Positions 19,116-27,482 of a stretch of DNA of 64,000 nucleotides are shown piece after piece. The notes under the pieces are model-generated. The model saw only the letters and a program-made list of their open reading frames with translations. It did no database searches and was not told the DNA's origin. Each line of letters begins with the position of its first letter. Position 1 is the stretch's first letter. The stretch covers positions 1 to 64,000 of the forward strand of contig CAVVEC010000005.1 of assembly GCA_963747105.1 (NCBI GenBank), given 5' to 3'. The translations under genes and the position numbers were made by a program. The DNA comes from CAVVEC01 sp963747105. GTDB lineage: Bacteria > Acidobacteriota > Terriglobia > Terriglobales > Acidobacteriaceae.

Positions 19116-19511
19116 ATGGCAACTCTTGGACTCATCGAATACAAAGACGCCAGCCCGGACGTGCGCGCGGTCTATGACGACATCATGACTACGCGCAAGA
19201 CGGATTGGATCAATAATTTCTGGAAGGCGCTGGCGCACGATCCCGTCAGCACTGAAGCGGACTTGGGAAGACATTAAGCAGATCATGGCGCCGGGCGCGC
19301 TGGATCCGCTGACGAAAGAATGATTTACGTCGCGGTCAGCGTGAGCAACCAGTGCGACTACTGCATCGCCTCGCATACGGTGTCTGCGCGAAAGAAAGGC
19401 ATGACCGACGAAATGTTCAAGGAACTGATGGCGGTAGTTGGCATGGCCAACGAGACCAACCGGCTGGTAGCGGGATACCAGGTCGAGATAGACGAGCAGT
19501 TCAAGGTGTAG
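19116..19511 (+). CDS. AhpD-like/carboxymuconolactone decarboxylase-family protein (frameshifted)
   Basis: ATG 19116 starts MATLGLIEYKDASPDVRAVY. The protein then needs two frame changes, near 19255 (before LKRTWEDIKQIMAPGALDP) and at about 19321 (KE-MIYVAVSVSNQCDYCIAS). The CDYCIASH motif supplies the CxxC and His of AhpD-type alkylhydroperoxidase/thiol-redox proteins. The total is about 131 residues, the usual single-domain length. It lies between hemQ and a DinB-like gene on the same strand. It is probably a cytoplasmic redox enzyme, and its substrate is not known. Confidence 0.75.
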
Positions 19512-19517
19512 AGCATT

Positions 19518-19910
19518 TTGAGGTTTAGCGATGACGCATCAATTCACGACTTCCTATCTGAAAGATTCCATCTCACTCTTTCGTCTTACAAAAAGCTCGG
19601 CGAGAGGGCGCTCGCTCAAGTCGCCGATGAGCAGTTGTTTGCGACACTCGATCCGGAGATGAACTCGCTTGCGATCGTCGTGAAGCACATGGCTGGAAAT
19701 ATGCGTTCACGGTGGACGGATTTTATCGCCAGCGACGGCGAGAAGCCGGATCGCGATCGCGACAGCGAGTTCGAAGATGCTCCACGGACCCGCGCTGAGG
19801 TGATGCGAATGTGGACCGAAGGCTGGGCGTGCGTCTTTGCCGCGCTGGAGCCTCTCGCAGAAGAAGACAGGAATTGTCTTCCCGGCTGCGATGAGATTCT
19901 CGTCGGTTAG
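19518..19910 (+). pseudogene. DUF1572/DinB-like protein, C-terminally truncated
   Basis: The frame gives FLSERFHLTLSSYKKLGERA, then NSLAIVVKHMAGNMRSRWTDF with the His of the DinB metal site, and TRAEVMRMWTEGWACVFAALE. Family members continue for another 50 residues with a second metal-binding His segment (YHVGQIVFLA). Here that part is lost after EEDR at about 19872, where the sequence becomes the antisense of a cytochrome c gene. DinB-fold proteins often act as thiol-dependent metal enzymes. Without the last helix this copy is probably non-functional, unless the joint is an assembly fault. Confidence 0.6.
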
Positions 19911-20100
19911 TTGTCGCCGGATCGGGCATCTCCTGCCGCGTTTCGCCGAACGCAGATCACTTTGTCTGGCAGGAGGTAGTTTCGAATCGCGATGCCGGGA
20001 CATCGCCCCGGACCTCGGCCAGACCGAGCCGCAAATACGCAAATCCCCCGATGACGAGGATCGCCGGCGTAGTCAGCACGCCCGCGAAAAAGTGCTTCAT
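19870..20100 (-). pseudogene. Cytochrome c-type protein, N-terminal fragment
   Basis: ATG at 20100 on the minus strand gives a membrane anchor (MKHFFAGVLTTPAILVIGGF-AYLRLGLAEV) and RGDVPASRFE. After a frame change near 19970 there is PIRRQLTDENLIAAGKTI, the stretch that precedes the CxxCH heme site in acidobacterial membrane-anchored cytochromes. The heme motif itself is absent because the sequence joins the DinB-like gene at about 19872. The family call rests on the anchor and the TDENLIAAGK pattern and is moderately safe. Confidence 0.5.
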
Positions 20101-20118
20101 GATTACCTCCGCGACTTT

Positions 20119-20458
20119 CTAACAACTCTCCGGACCTTCTGGGTTTGACGCGGGCGCGCGGTCTTTGGTTGGCGGGAACTTGAATTCGTGGTGCTTCATA
20201 TCCACGCGGCGGCCGCGAAAGACGACGCCTTCGGCTTGCAGGCGAAGAGCTGTTCGATCGCTGATTCACCTGGCAGTTTGATTTCTCCGCCGGCGCCGAG
20301 CACACGGTGCCAGGGCAAGTCCTACGGAACGACGCAGAACGCCGACCACTTGCCGGGCGGCCCGGGAATCCGGCGGCGCGGGCAACAGCGCCATAGGTGG
20401 AGACCTTGCCGCGCGGGATTTTCCGGATCGCGGCGAGGATGCGGGAGGTCATCGTCAT
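20119..20458 (-). CDS. Alkyltransferase-like (MGMT-family) DNA-binding protein (frameshifted)
   Basis: The product begins MTMTSRILAAIRKIPRGKVS and TYGAVARAAGFPG, the helix-turn-helix of the O6-alkylguanine transferase DNA-binding domain. After a shift near 20360 it continues with LPWHRVLGAGGEIKLPG, and after another near 20240 with LQAEGVVFRGRRVDMKHHEF. The active-site Cys of MGMT (PCHRV) is replaced by Trp (PWHRV), which is the mark of alkyltransferase-like proteins. These bind alkylated guanine and hand it to nucleotide excision repair. The length of about 110 residues fits. The gap to the cytochrome c start is 18 bp, so the two were probably one operon. Confidence 0.65.
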
Positions 20459-20520
20459 AGGGCGAAGAAGATCGGGAGCTTTACCCCAGGCGCGAAAGCG
20501 CCGCAGCAATTGAGAGGCAA

Positions 20521-20556
20521 TTATCGCCGCGCTGAAGCGCTGCGCCACCCAAAATC
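20521..20556. repeat. Dispersed palindromic repeat (GCGCTGAAGCGCTGCGCC type)
   Basis: The unit TTATCGC..GCGCTGAAGCGCTGCGCCACCCAAAATC occurs here and at 36851-36890 in the same orientation. Inverted, more diverged copies lie at 55584-55610 and 56711-56746. The core is a near-perfect palindrome able to form a hairpin. It lies between convergent or unrelated genes. Confidence 0.75.
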
Positions 20557-20628
20557 AAAGCCACTCGAAATCAGAGTTTTCCCGGCTGGCCGGACCACAA
20601 AACTAGAATCACGCGGCTGCGCGCCTTG

Positions 20629-20967
20629 TCAAACGATTCGAGCGGCCTGATCCTCGTTGTCGTAAATGTCGAAGATGGTCACCAGCTTGGTCACCTGCAG
20701 CAGGTCGCCGACGCGCTGCGTAAGGTTGGCCAGCTTGATGGAGCCGCCGGTGTTGCGGGCAGTGGTGTAAAGGGCCACCAGAGTTCCCAGCCCGCCGCTA
20801 TCAATATAGGTGACGCCCGACAAATTCAGCACAAGCCGCTTGTTCTCCGTAATCAGCTTCTTCACCGATCGCGAAGGTGGGCAGATTCCTCTCCAAACAC
20901 GATGCGTCCCGGCACAATCCACGATCAGAATGCCATCCACGGTGCGGGTACTCAATTTGAGCTGCAT
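20629..20967 (-). CDS. STAS-domain anti-sigma factor antagonist
   Basis: The 112-residue protein (MQLKLSTRTVDGILIVDCAG at the start) has the STAS phosphorylation motif LSGVTYIDSGGLGTLVALYT, with Ser as the likely site, and GSIKLANLTQRVGDLLQVT. Proteins of this type bind and sequester an anti-sigma kinase when unphosphorylated. The stretch GTHRVWRGICPPSRS looks wrong: shifting by one base gives RIVFGEESAHLRDR, the usual sequence here, so two opposite indels near 20905 and 20865 cancel. No kinase or sigma factor gene is next to it. Confidence 0.85.
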   Translation of the reverse strand: MQLKLSTRTVDGILIVDCAGTHRVWRGICPPSRSVKKLITENKRLVLNLSGVTYIDSGGLGTLVALYTTARNTGGSIKLANLTQRVGDLLQVTKLVTIFDIYDNEDQAARIV

Positions 20968-21125
20968 GGAGCCCTCCTGCGGGCCGAAATCCAACACCGA
21001 AGCCTATCCTGTGGGGCGCATTTTCGCAAGGACTTCGTTGCGGCGGAGATTAGGATCCTGGAAATCGGAGGCAGCGAGCTCGCTCTGGATTCCCGCGCCA
21101 TCACGTATAATCGAGCTTCCCCACC

Positions 21126-22944
21126 ATGAGCTACCAGGTCCTGGCGCGGAAATACCGTCCGCAAAAGTTCTCTGAAGTCATCGGGCAGGAGCACGTTACC
21201 CGCACCCTGAAGAATGCCATCGAACAGGGGCGGACGGCGCACGGCTATATCTTTCAGCGGGCATCGGGGAATCGGCAAGACCACGGTGGCGCGCATTCTG
21301 GCTATGGCGCTGAACTGCCGGTCGTCGGATAAGCCGGTGTCAGAGCCCTGCGGGATCTGCGATTCGTGCACCGAGATTCGCGCGGGAAATTCGGTGGACG
21401 TGATCGAAATTGATGCCGCCACCAACCGCGGCATTGACGAAATTCGCGAATTGCGCGAGGCGGCGCGTTACCGTCCGGCGCGCGACCGCTTCAAAATCTA
21501 CATTCTCGATGAGGCCCACCAGATCACCGACGCGGCTTTCAACGCCCTGCTGAAAACATTGGAGGAGCCGCCAGGACATGTCGTTTTCATGCTGGCGACC
21601 ACCCAGCCGGAAGACATTCCGCAGACTATCCGCTCGCGCTGCCAGCACTTCAGCTTTCGCGCGGTGCGCTTTGAGGAAATTCTCGGGCCAACTGAAAGAT
21701 CTGGCCGGGCGGGAGAAAATCGAGGCCGATGAAGATGCGCTGGCCCTGCTGGCTGAAGCCGGGCGATGGTTCGATGCGGGATGCGCTCTCCATTCTCGAT
21801 CAGGCGATCGCCTCGTGCGGCGGGCGGCTGACGTGCGGAAGCGGTACGGCAATTGGTGGGGACGGCGCCCTCGGGTGTGCTGGAAGAAGTGATGCAGGCG
21901 GTGGCCCGGAGTTCGAGCGAAGAGGTTTTGCGGCTGGTGGACAGGTTGCTTAGCGAAGGCCACAGTCCAGCCCACTTTGCGCGGCAGATGGTTCGCTTCC
22001 TGCGGAATACGGTGGTGGCGAAGGTTGCCGGGGGCGACTCTTCCCTGCTGCAGATTTCCAGCGACGAACGCAAGCGCGTGGTGCGCGTTGCCGAGTTGTT
22101 CAGCGAAGAAGATCTGGCGCGGCATTTGCAGATCATGCTGCGCACTCATGGAGAACTCGGATACCGCCAGGAACAGCGGTTTCACCTGGAATTGGGCCTG
22201 CTGAAGATGGCACACGCGCAGCGCCTGCTGCCGATTGAGCAGTTGTTGAGCGAAGTGGCCGCACCGAGTACCGGCGGTTCGCGGCCATCGGGCAAGCCTT
22301 CGGTTGTTCCCGATACCCGAAAGTCCGAGCCCCCTTCGACAACTCGCTCCGGCTTTGTTTCTCCATTTGCAGCGGATTCGGCGCGCAAGGGCGGTTCTAA
22401 GACTCGGTTGTCGGCTGAGGAGAACTCGTCGCCAGGCCCGCGAGTCGTAGCCTCAGGACTGACCAGCACGCCCGTCGTGATGGGAGCGGCGGCACCAGCG
22501 GCCGTGGCTGAGGAGCCGCCGGAGATTCGGGAGGAGAGCGTTCAACCAATACGATCAACTCGCCCCGATGACGTGCGTGCCGCGGTGCTGGATGCCTTGA
22601 CCGGCGGGGGGCATCGGATGCTGGTGTCCATGCTGGAAACCGGCGAATGGCAGGTCGAAGGCAGTGAGCTGGTGATCAAGGTGGCGTCGTCCGCGACGGT
22701 CATTGATATGTCTCTCGGGGCGGATGCGAAGCGGCTGGCGATTGCGACGGCCAGCGGAGTGGCGGGACGACCGCTCAAGTTCAAGGTGATTCCTGGCGGA
22801 GTAGCGCAGGGCGAAGCAACCAGCCTTCCGTCCTCCAATGGCGGCGGACGCAGCCGCGCGGAACAGGACCCCGTTGTGCGGCGCATGAAGGAGAAGTTTG
22901 GAGCGGAGATCAGGACGATCATTGATTACAGGGAAAAACGGTAG
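21126..22944 (+). CDS. dnaX: DNA polymerase III subunit gamma/tau (frameshifted)
   Basis: The clamp-loader ATPase of about 605 residues starts MSYQVLARKYRPQKFSEVIG and shows the P-loop SGHRGIGKTTVARIL, the four-Cys zinc module (CGICDSCTEI), YILDEAHQITDAAFNALLKT and the TTQPEDIPQTIRSRC arginine finger. A variable Pro/Ser-rich linker and a tau tail follow. Three single-base insertions, near 21258 (TTT), 21690 (GGG) and 21770 (GGG), plus one near 21830 break the frame. All restore a conserved sequence when removed, so they are very probably consensus errors and not programmed frameshifting. It is followed by ybaB and recR in the common dnaX-ybaB-recR order. Confidence 0.93.
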
Positions 22945-22962
22945 GAGTTGTGAGCGGCGGAG

Positions 22963-23027
22963 GATCTAGAACAGCAGGTCCCTCGACTTGTTTGCGGGGC
23001 GGCTCACAAACGGCGCTCGGGATGACA
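22963..23027. repeat. Dispersed repeat of the GTCAT/ATGAC type, partial copy
   Basis: AGCAGGTCCCTCGAC and CTCGGGATGACAGG are degenerate pieces of the intergenic element described for 58173-58317. Confidence 0.55.
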
Positions 23028-23071
23028 GGGTTTTTTCTTGAGGAGTGCTCGGCGGCTAGAGAGGGTTGGCG

Positions 23072-23377
23072 ATGGGCGGATTCAACCTGCAGGAATTGAT
23101 GTCGCAGGCCAAGCGGCAATACGAAGTGCTGCAGAAGAAGATGGAGGAGACCATCGTCGAAGGGTCCTCCGGCGGCGGGAGTGTCGTCGTCAAGATGGAT
23201 GGCCGCAAGCAGGTGTTGAGCATCAAGATCGATCCTGAAGCGGTGAAGAGCGGGGATGTGGAGATGTTGCAGGATCTGGTCACGGCCGCGATGAACGGCG
23301 CGAGCCGAAAAGTGGATGAGGCCATGCAGTCCACCATGGGCGGCATGCTGGGCGGGATGGGGATTCCGGGAATGTGA
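23072..23377 (+). CDS. ybaB: YbaB/EbfC-family nucleoid-associated protein
   Basis: ATG 23072 follows GAGAGGG at about seven bases. A TTG at 23066 is also in frame. The 101-residue protein (MGGFNLQELMSQAKRQYEVL) has the family pattern of an N-terminal helix, the three-strand SVVVKMDGRKQVLSIKIDPE core and a Gly/Met-rich tail (MGGMLGGMGIPGM). YbaB forms a DNA-binding dimer that coats the nucleoid. Its position between dnaX and recR is the conserved arrangement. Confidence 0.95.
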   Translation: MGGFNLQELMSQAKRQYEVLQKKMEETIVEGSSGGGSVVVKMDGRKQVLSIKIDPEAVKSGDVEMLQDLVTAAMNGASRKVDEAMQSTMGGMLGGMGIPGM

Positions 23378-23385
23378 GAATTAAG

Positions 23386-23469
23386 TGTCATCCTGAGCGA
23401 AAAGACTGCTTCGCGAAGGCGAAGCAGTCATGCAGTCGAAGGATCCCTATCTGCTTGCGCTGAGATGAC
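23386..23469. repeat. Dispersed repeat of the GTCAT/ATGAC type
   Basis: This copy starts GTGTCATCCTGAGCGAA and ends GAGATGAC, with an internal GCTTCGCGAAGGCGAAGC palindrome and GAAGGATCC. It fills the ybaB-recR gap. Confidence 0.7.
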
Positions 23470-23523
23470 CGCCTCAAGGCGTTCTCGCAAGAGATAGTAA
23501 GTTACCCGATTACCAAATTACCC

Positions 23524-24123
23524 ATGTCTAAATTTGCGGAGCCGATGTCGCGGCTGATCGAGGAACTGAAGAAACTGCCGGGAATCGGCAGCAAGACCGC
23601 GCAGCGGCTTGCGTTCCACATCCTGCGTTCGAGCGAGGACGACGCGGAAGCGCTGGCGGCGGCGGTGCGCGATGTGAAGGCCAATCTGCGGCTGTGCTCC
23701 ATCTGCAACAACATCACCGATGTTGATCCGTGCCTTTATTGCAGCAGCGCGACCCGCAATCAGCGCCTGGTCTGCGTGGTCGAAGAACCCACCAACATCG
23801 CCGCCATCGAGAAGACCAAGCACTTCAACGGTGTGTACCACGTGCTGCACGGCTCGATTTCGCCGCTGCATGGCATCGGCCCGGAGCAGTTGCGGATTTC
23901 AAACCTGATGCGCCGGGTAGATGACGGCCAGGTGGACGAAGTCATCCTGGCCACCAATCCGACGGTCGAGGGGGAAGCGACTGCCACTTATCTTTCCGGG
24001 CAATTGCGACGCGCGGGACTTAAGGTGACGCGCATCGCGATGGGCATTCCCGTGGGCAGCGACATCGAGTACGCCGACGAGATCACCATGCTGAAGTCGA
24101 TCGAGGGCCGGCGGGAATTGTAG
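23524..24123 (+). CDS. recR: Recombination mediator protein RecR
   Basis: The intact 199-residue protein starts MSKFAEPMSRLIEELKKLPG. It shows the helix-hairpin-helix (LPGIGSKTAQRLAFHIL), the four-Cys zinc finger (CSICNNITDVDPCLYC) and a TOPRIM domain (VCVVEEPTNIAAIE, VILATNPTVEGEATA). RecR works with RecO (and RecF) to load RecA on gapped DNA. Length and motifs are standard. This gene shows no indels, unlike dnaX just upstream. Confidence 0.97.
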   Translation: MSKFAEPMSRLIEELKKLPGIGSKTAQRLAFHILRSSEDDAEALAAAVRDVKANLRLCSICNNITDVDPCLYCSSATRNQRLVCVVEEPTNIAAIEKTKHFNGVYHVLHGSISPLHGIGPEQLRISNLMRRVDDGQVDEVILATNPTVEGEATATYLSGQLRRAGLKVTRIAMGIPVGSDIEYADEITMLKSIEGRREL

Positions 24124-24289
24124 GTTTCTACTGTTTGGCCGAGATTCTCCTTCTGCCCCGAGAAGTGTGCAAATTGTGCAAGAAGTTTGCCTCCGTACGC
24201 CCCCGCTAGGTTGTTTGAGGATTTGGTCATACGCACACAAAGCGCTGGATTATCAATTACTTGTCTACTATTCCATCGCCCGGCAGATT

Positions 24290-24505
24290 ATCTCAGGGTT
24301 TGGAACAATGGTTGCAACCTCAGGCATCTGTTCTGTCGGCCTCCTGATTTTTCAGGCTGACCCGAGCGGTGCATTTCGGGAAACCGGTCTGGCTAACAAT
24401 TGGGCTAGACGCACCTTCGGCGCCAGTTCGCGCCGTGCTGGGATGTAACCGCATCACAACTCGACGCTCCAAGAGACCGGGCTAATCGGCCCGGTTTTCT
24501 TTTCT
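24290..24505 (+). ncRNA. Candidate structured small RNA ending in a terminator
   Basis: No protein is convincing between recR and the PQQ gene. About 200 bases form successive hairpins: GCCTCCTGA/TTTCAGGC near 24340-24358, CCCGA/TCGGG near 24361-24380, GTCTGGCT/GGCTAGAC near 24388-24411, and GGCGCC/GCGCC near 24419-24437. They are followed at 24476-24495 by a strong intrinsic terminator and T-rich tail. That arrangement is what an independent small RNA looks like. It does not resemble tmRNA, RNase P RNA or the SRP RNA by their usual motifs. A divergent 6S RNA is possible but not shown. Confidence 0.4.
24476..24501 (+). terminator. Intrinsic terminator
   Basis: Stem ACCGGGC (24476-24482) pairs with GCCCGGT (24489-24495) across a 6-base loop and is followed by TTTCTTTT. 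It closes the structured region after recR. Confidence 0.8.
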
Positions 24506-24662
24506 CATGAATGCCGACTTCACACCGCAGAAATGCGAGTTCAAGGAGCGCTACGGCCTGGTAACGTTAGTTATCGTGGAGGCCCCAGTGTTCCGAGACC
24601 GCCGGGTTGCGGCCGGCCAAGGCGGGGCGGTTGGATACCGCTCCGGTTTGATTGGAACCACG

Positions 24663-25820
24663 TTATTTCCGACCCTTCTTCAGGCCGAAGGCGTAAACGT
24701 TGCTGCTGAAGGTAATGCCGACATAAACCACTCCATTCGCCACAGCGGGCGAGGAATACATGCCGCTGCCGCCGCGAATGTCGTAGCTCCACAGCTTGGC
24801 GCCGGTGTGGGCGTTCAGCGCGTAGACAGTGTAATAACCGTCGCCGACGTAAACCACCCTATTGGCCACGGCGGGCGAGGAACTCACGTAGCCGCCGGTG
24901 GTGTAGCTCCACAGCTTAGCGCCGGTCTTGGCGTTCAGCGCGTACACGTTATTGTCGTACGAGCCGACATAAACCACCCCATGCGCCACGGAGGGCGAGG
25001 ACCCCGACACGGCGCCGCCCGTAGCGTAGCTCCACAGCTTGGCACCGGTGCTGGCGTTCAGCGCGTACACGTTGTCGTCCGACGAACCGACATAAACCAC
25101 CCCATTGGCCACTGCGGGCGCGGACACAGGGTAGCCAGCGGTGGTGGTGTAGCTCCACACCAGGGTGCCGGTGCTGGCGTTCAGCGCGTATAAGCTACCG
25201 TCCGACGGACCGACATAAACCATTCCATGCGCCACGGCGGGCGAGCCAAACGCGAGGCCGTCGGTGGTGTAGGTCCACAGCTTAGCTCCGGTCTTGGCAT
25301 TCAGCGCGTAGATGTTTTGGTCGTCCGAGCCGACATAGACCACTCCATTCGCCACGGCAGGCGAGGATTCTACATGGCCGCCGGTGGCGTAGCTCCATTG
25401 CTTGGTGCCGGTCTTGGCGTCCAGCGCGTAAATGTTTTGGTCGTCCGAGCCGACATAGACCACTCCATCCGCCACGGCAGGCGAGGAACCCACGAAGCCG
25501 CCGGTGGTGTAGCTCCACAGCTTGGCGCCGGTGCCGGCGTTCAGGGCGTACACGCTATTGTCGTCCGAGCCGACATAAACCACCCCATTCGCCACCGCGG
25601 GCGAGGAAAGCACATTGCCGCTAGTTTTGTAGCTCCACTTCAAGCTGAGGTTCCCAACATTGTGAACAGTAAGTACTTTCTCACACGGGTTCCAGCGCGT
25701 CATGTTGGTTCTGAGGAACTCGCTCCAGTTGTTGATGCACCTGCCAGCTGGCTGTTGACCCCATGCCACGGACACGAAGCATGCACAGAGAATCAAAACC
25801 AAGATGCGAATGTGCTTCAT
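24663..25820 (-). CDS. Secreted PQQ-type beta-propeller repeat protein
   Basis: ATG 25820 follows GGAGGATCGTC. A signal peptide (MKHIRILVLILCACFVSVAW-GQ) is followed by eight blades of about 39 residues with the consensus SSPAVANGVVYVGSDD, YALNAKTGAKLWSYTTGG, as in PQQ-like/BamB-like propellers. The blades are nearly identical at the DNA level (unit about 117-120 bp), so they have expanded or been homogenised recently. It has no PQQ-dependent dehydrogenase catalytic residues and no lipobox, so it is probably a secreted binding or structural propeller. The 385 residues are intact. Confidence 0.88.
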   Translation of the reverse strand: MKHIRILVLILCACFVSVAWGQQPAGRCINNWSEFLRTNMTRWNPCEKVLTVHNVGNLSLKWSYKTSGNVLSSPAVANGVVYVGSDDNSVYALNAGTGAKLWSYTTGGFVGSSPAVADGVVYVGSDDQNIYALDAKTGTKQWSYATGGHVESSPAVANGVVYVGSDDQNIYALNAKTGAKLWTYTTDGLAFGSPAVAHGMVYVGPSDGSLYALNASTGTLVWSYTTTAGYPVSAPAVANGVVYVGSSDDNVYALNASTGAKLWSYATGGAVSGSSPSVAHGVVYVGSYDNNVYALNAKTGAKLWSYTTGGYVSSSPAVANRVVYVGDGYYTVYALNAHTGAKLWSYDIRGGSGMYSSPAVANGVVYVGITFSSNVYAFGLKKGRK

Positions 25821-26147
25821 GACGATCCTCCACAAAATAAATTGTCAAACAAACATCATGTCTTCGCTGAAATTCTGGTCATTCGCCTCAGGGGCTGCTG
25901 CGTCCCGGTTGGGGACTCTCTTCCGGGAAGTGCAGAGGTACTTAAGAACACTGATTAGTTCACGAACGGGGCGTCTTGTCAGTGAGGTTGGTCACATCTC
26001 GGTGTGCGGTGATGGGGTTATCGGGGGCGGCAGGCTTTGTAGCTGTTGCAAAATCAATTTCACCAGCACCAGTCGGACGGCCATCTACAACATGATTGGC
26101 GACCACCCCGCATCCGGAAAACTCGTCACCAAGTGGGACGATACGCG
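25821..26147. other. Intergenic region upstream of the propeller gene
   Basis: This stretch of about 327 bases should contain the promoter of the propeller gene. A 63-residue minus-strand frame (GTG 26151 to 25960), overlapping the stop of the next gene as GTGA, is open but has no recognisable protein character. I did not call it. Confidence 0.35.
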
Positions 26148-26810
26148 TCACCTCTTCGGCTTCAAGTGGCAGGCGTTCTCAAACTGGCTGAGATTCAGGC
26201 CAGTCGGAGAGAACGACGCAATGTTGTCGGGAGAATCCGGGCCTGGCAACTGTATCTTGAACACGGCCGCTCCAACCAGCCTGCGAACCGAGTCTTTGTC
26301 CATGTCAAGGAAACGGCCATTCCAATTCCAGCCATGGTGATCGAGATTGCTGTCGGCACGAACTCGCACCTCCACCTGGGGGCGTCCCCAGAAACTGGGG
26401 TGGTCGGGGCGGACTCTGACGCCGGGAACAAAGTGGCCGAACACGTAGTTGCCGCTTTCACAGAAAATGTTGATCTTGGGATTACGCTCGCTGTCCCGCA
26501 GAGGATTGTCGCCCTCCAGTTGGAAGCGGGCCCTTTTGACGTCAGTCATGGGGTCCTTGGAATCAAATTCGAGCCATTTTCCCCCTGCGCTGACGGGGAC
26601 AACTTTCGGTTCGCGCGGCTCGTCCTGGGCCTGCGGCGATCCGGACTGCGCCGGAGGCGGCCCAGACTGGGCCCGAGCTCGCCCGGAGGCGGCCAAGCAC
26701 AGAAAGATGCCCGCGAGCAGTGCGTTTTTCGCAAATGCGCTTAATCCGGGGCGGTTAAGGGCTGCATTCGCGCGAAGAAAGCCGGTTAGCGTTCCATATC
26801 TGTTTCCCAA
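26148..26810 (-). CDS. Secreted hypothetical protein, 220 residues
   Basis: I chose TTG 26810 because it follows AAGGAG at a normal distance and gives a signal peptide (NALLAGIFLCLAASGRARAQ). The longer frame from 27011 adds residues that overlap the next gene. The mature part has a Pro/Gln-rich linker, then GGKWLEFDSKDPMTDVKRAR, INIFCESGNYVFGHFVPGV and GRFLDMDKDSVRRLVGAAVF. The layout (DPMTD strand, FCESG, a length near 200) recalls TagO/VasI-like type VI-associated or related periplasmic proteins. I see no type VI genes here, so I leave the function open. Confidence 0.6.
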   Translation of the reverse strand: MGNRYGTLTGFLRANAALNRPGLSAFAKNALLAGIFLCLAASGRARAQSGPPPAQSGSPQAQDEPREPKVVPVSAGGKWLEFDSKDPMTDVKRARFQLEGDNPLRDSERNPKINIFCESGNYVFGHFVPGVRVRPDHPSFWGRPQVEVRVRADSNLDHHGWNWNGRFLDMDKDSVRRLVGAAVFKIQLPGPDSPDNIASFSPTGLNLSQFENACHLKPKR

Positions 26811-26850
26811 AGTAAGTTCTCCTTCCGATTCCGTGTCCAAGCGGTCGCGT

Positions 26851-27426
26851 TCAGTCGCCGAAACCTTCCCGGTCCGCCGAGGAAGGTTGTGTCTCCAGAA
26901 AGAAATTCGGTTCTCTTTCCGCCGGCAGGATGCCTTCCGGCAGCGCCCCGCGGTTGTATTCGGCCATACGGTTCTTCCACTTGAGGAACTCGGTGATGGT
27001 CTGCGGCTCAATGCGAACTTCCACCCGACGAAGGCTGGCCAGCAATAAATTCATCTCGTACTTAAACCCCACTGCGGCGCGAAAGTTCTTCGCCGAGGGC
27101 CGGAGCATTTGGACTTTGCGGTTGTGGTATTCGAGCAGTCCCCAGCCAGCAGGCAACTCTGCGGGCTGAAGCAGGCCAGGCGGAGTGAGGTAAAAGCGCT
27201 CGCAGCCCAGGCCAATTTCGGGCTTCTGGCGAAAAGACTTGTCGCGGTCGGCAAGAAAGTCCGCGCGAGAGATTTTACATTCGATGAGAACCGAGTGGCA
27301 GGCGCGTTTCCAACCGATGGCGTCGGGCATTTCGCCGCTCAGGCAAGCCTGCTCGGAAAGGACCACACCACAGCGGTAGGCGCGCAGCCACTGCACGGCT
27401 TTCTGAACCAGTTGAGCGTGAGTCAT
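26851..27426 (-). CDS. MmcB-like/PD-(D/E)XK-type nuclease family protein
   Basis: The 191-residue protein starts MTHAQLVQKAVQWLRAYRCG and contains GEMPDAIGWKRACHSVLIEC-KISRADFLADRDK. The Asp in MPDAIGW, the Glu-x-Lys in IECK and the following helix make a PD-(D/E)XK-like catalytic core, as in MmcB-type DNA repair proteins (methyl-directed or damage-related). The C-terminal half is charged and probably helical. It is divergent from nothing close and is not in an obvious operon; the following secreted gene reads in the same direction 40 bp on. Confidence 0.6.
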   Translation of the reverse strand: MTHAQLVQKAVQWLRAYRCGVVLSEQACLSGEMPDAIGWKRACHSVLIECKISRADFLADRDKSFRQKPEIGLGCERFYLTPPGLLQPAELPAGWGLLEYHNRKVQMLRPSAKNFRAAVGFKYEMNLLLASLRRVEVRIEPQTITEFLKWKNRMAEYNRGALPEGILPAEREPNFFLETQPSSADREGFGD

Positions 27427-27482
27427 AGGCTGATTTGCTTGTACGCGCCGGTGCTCAAAGAAGGAAGTGACTGAGTAGTTTC

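Noticed and set aside
21126..22944. Programmed frameshifting in dnaX
   Set aside because: Known dnaX frameshifting occurs at an A-rich slippery site late in the gene. Here the shifts are three or more single-base insertions inside conserved domains, at TTT, GGG and a single T, so sequence errors are more likely.
24663..25193. Long plus-strand frames across the PQQ propeller gene
   Set aside because: These are antisense shadows created by the tandem repeats.
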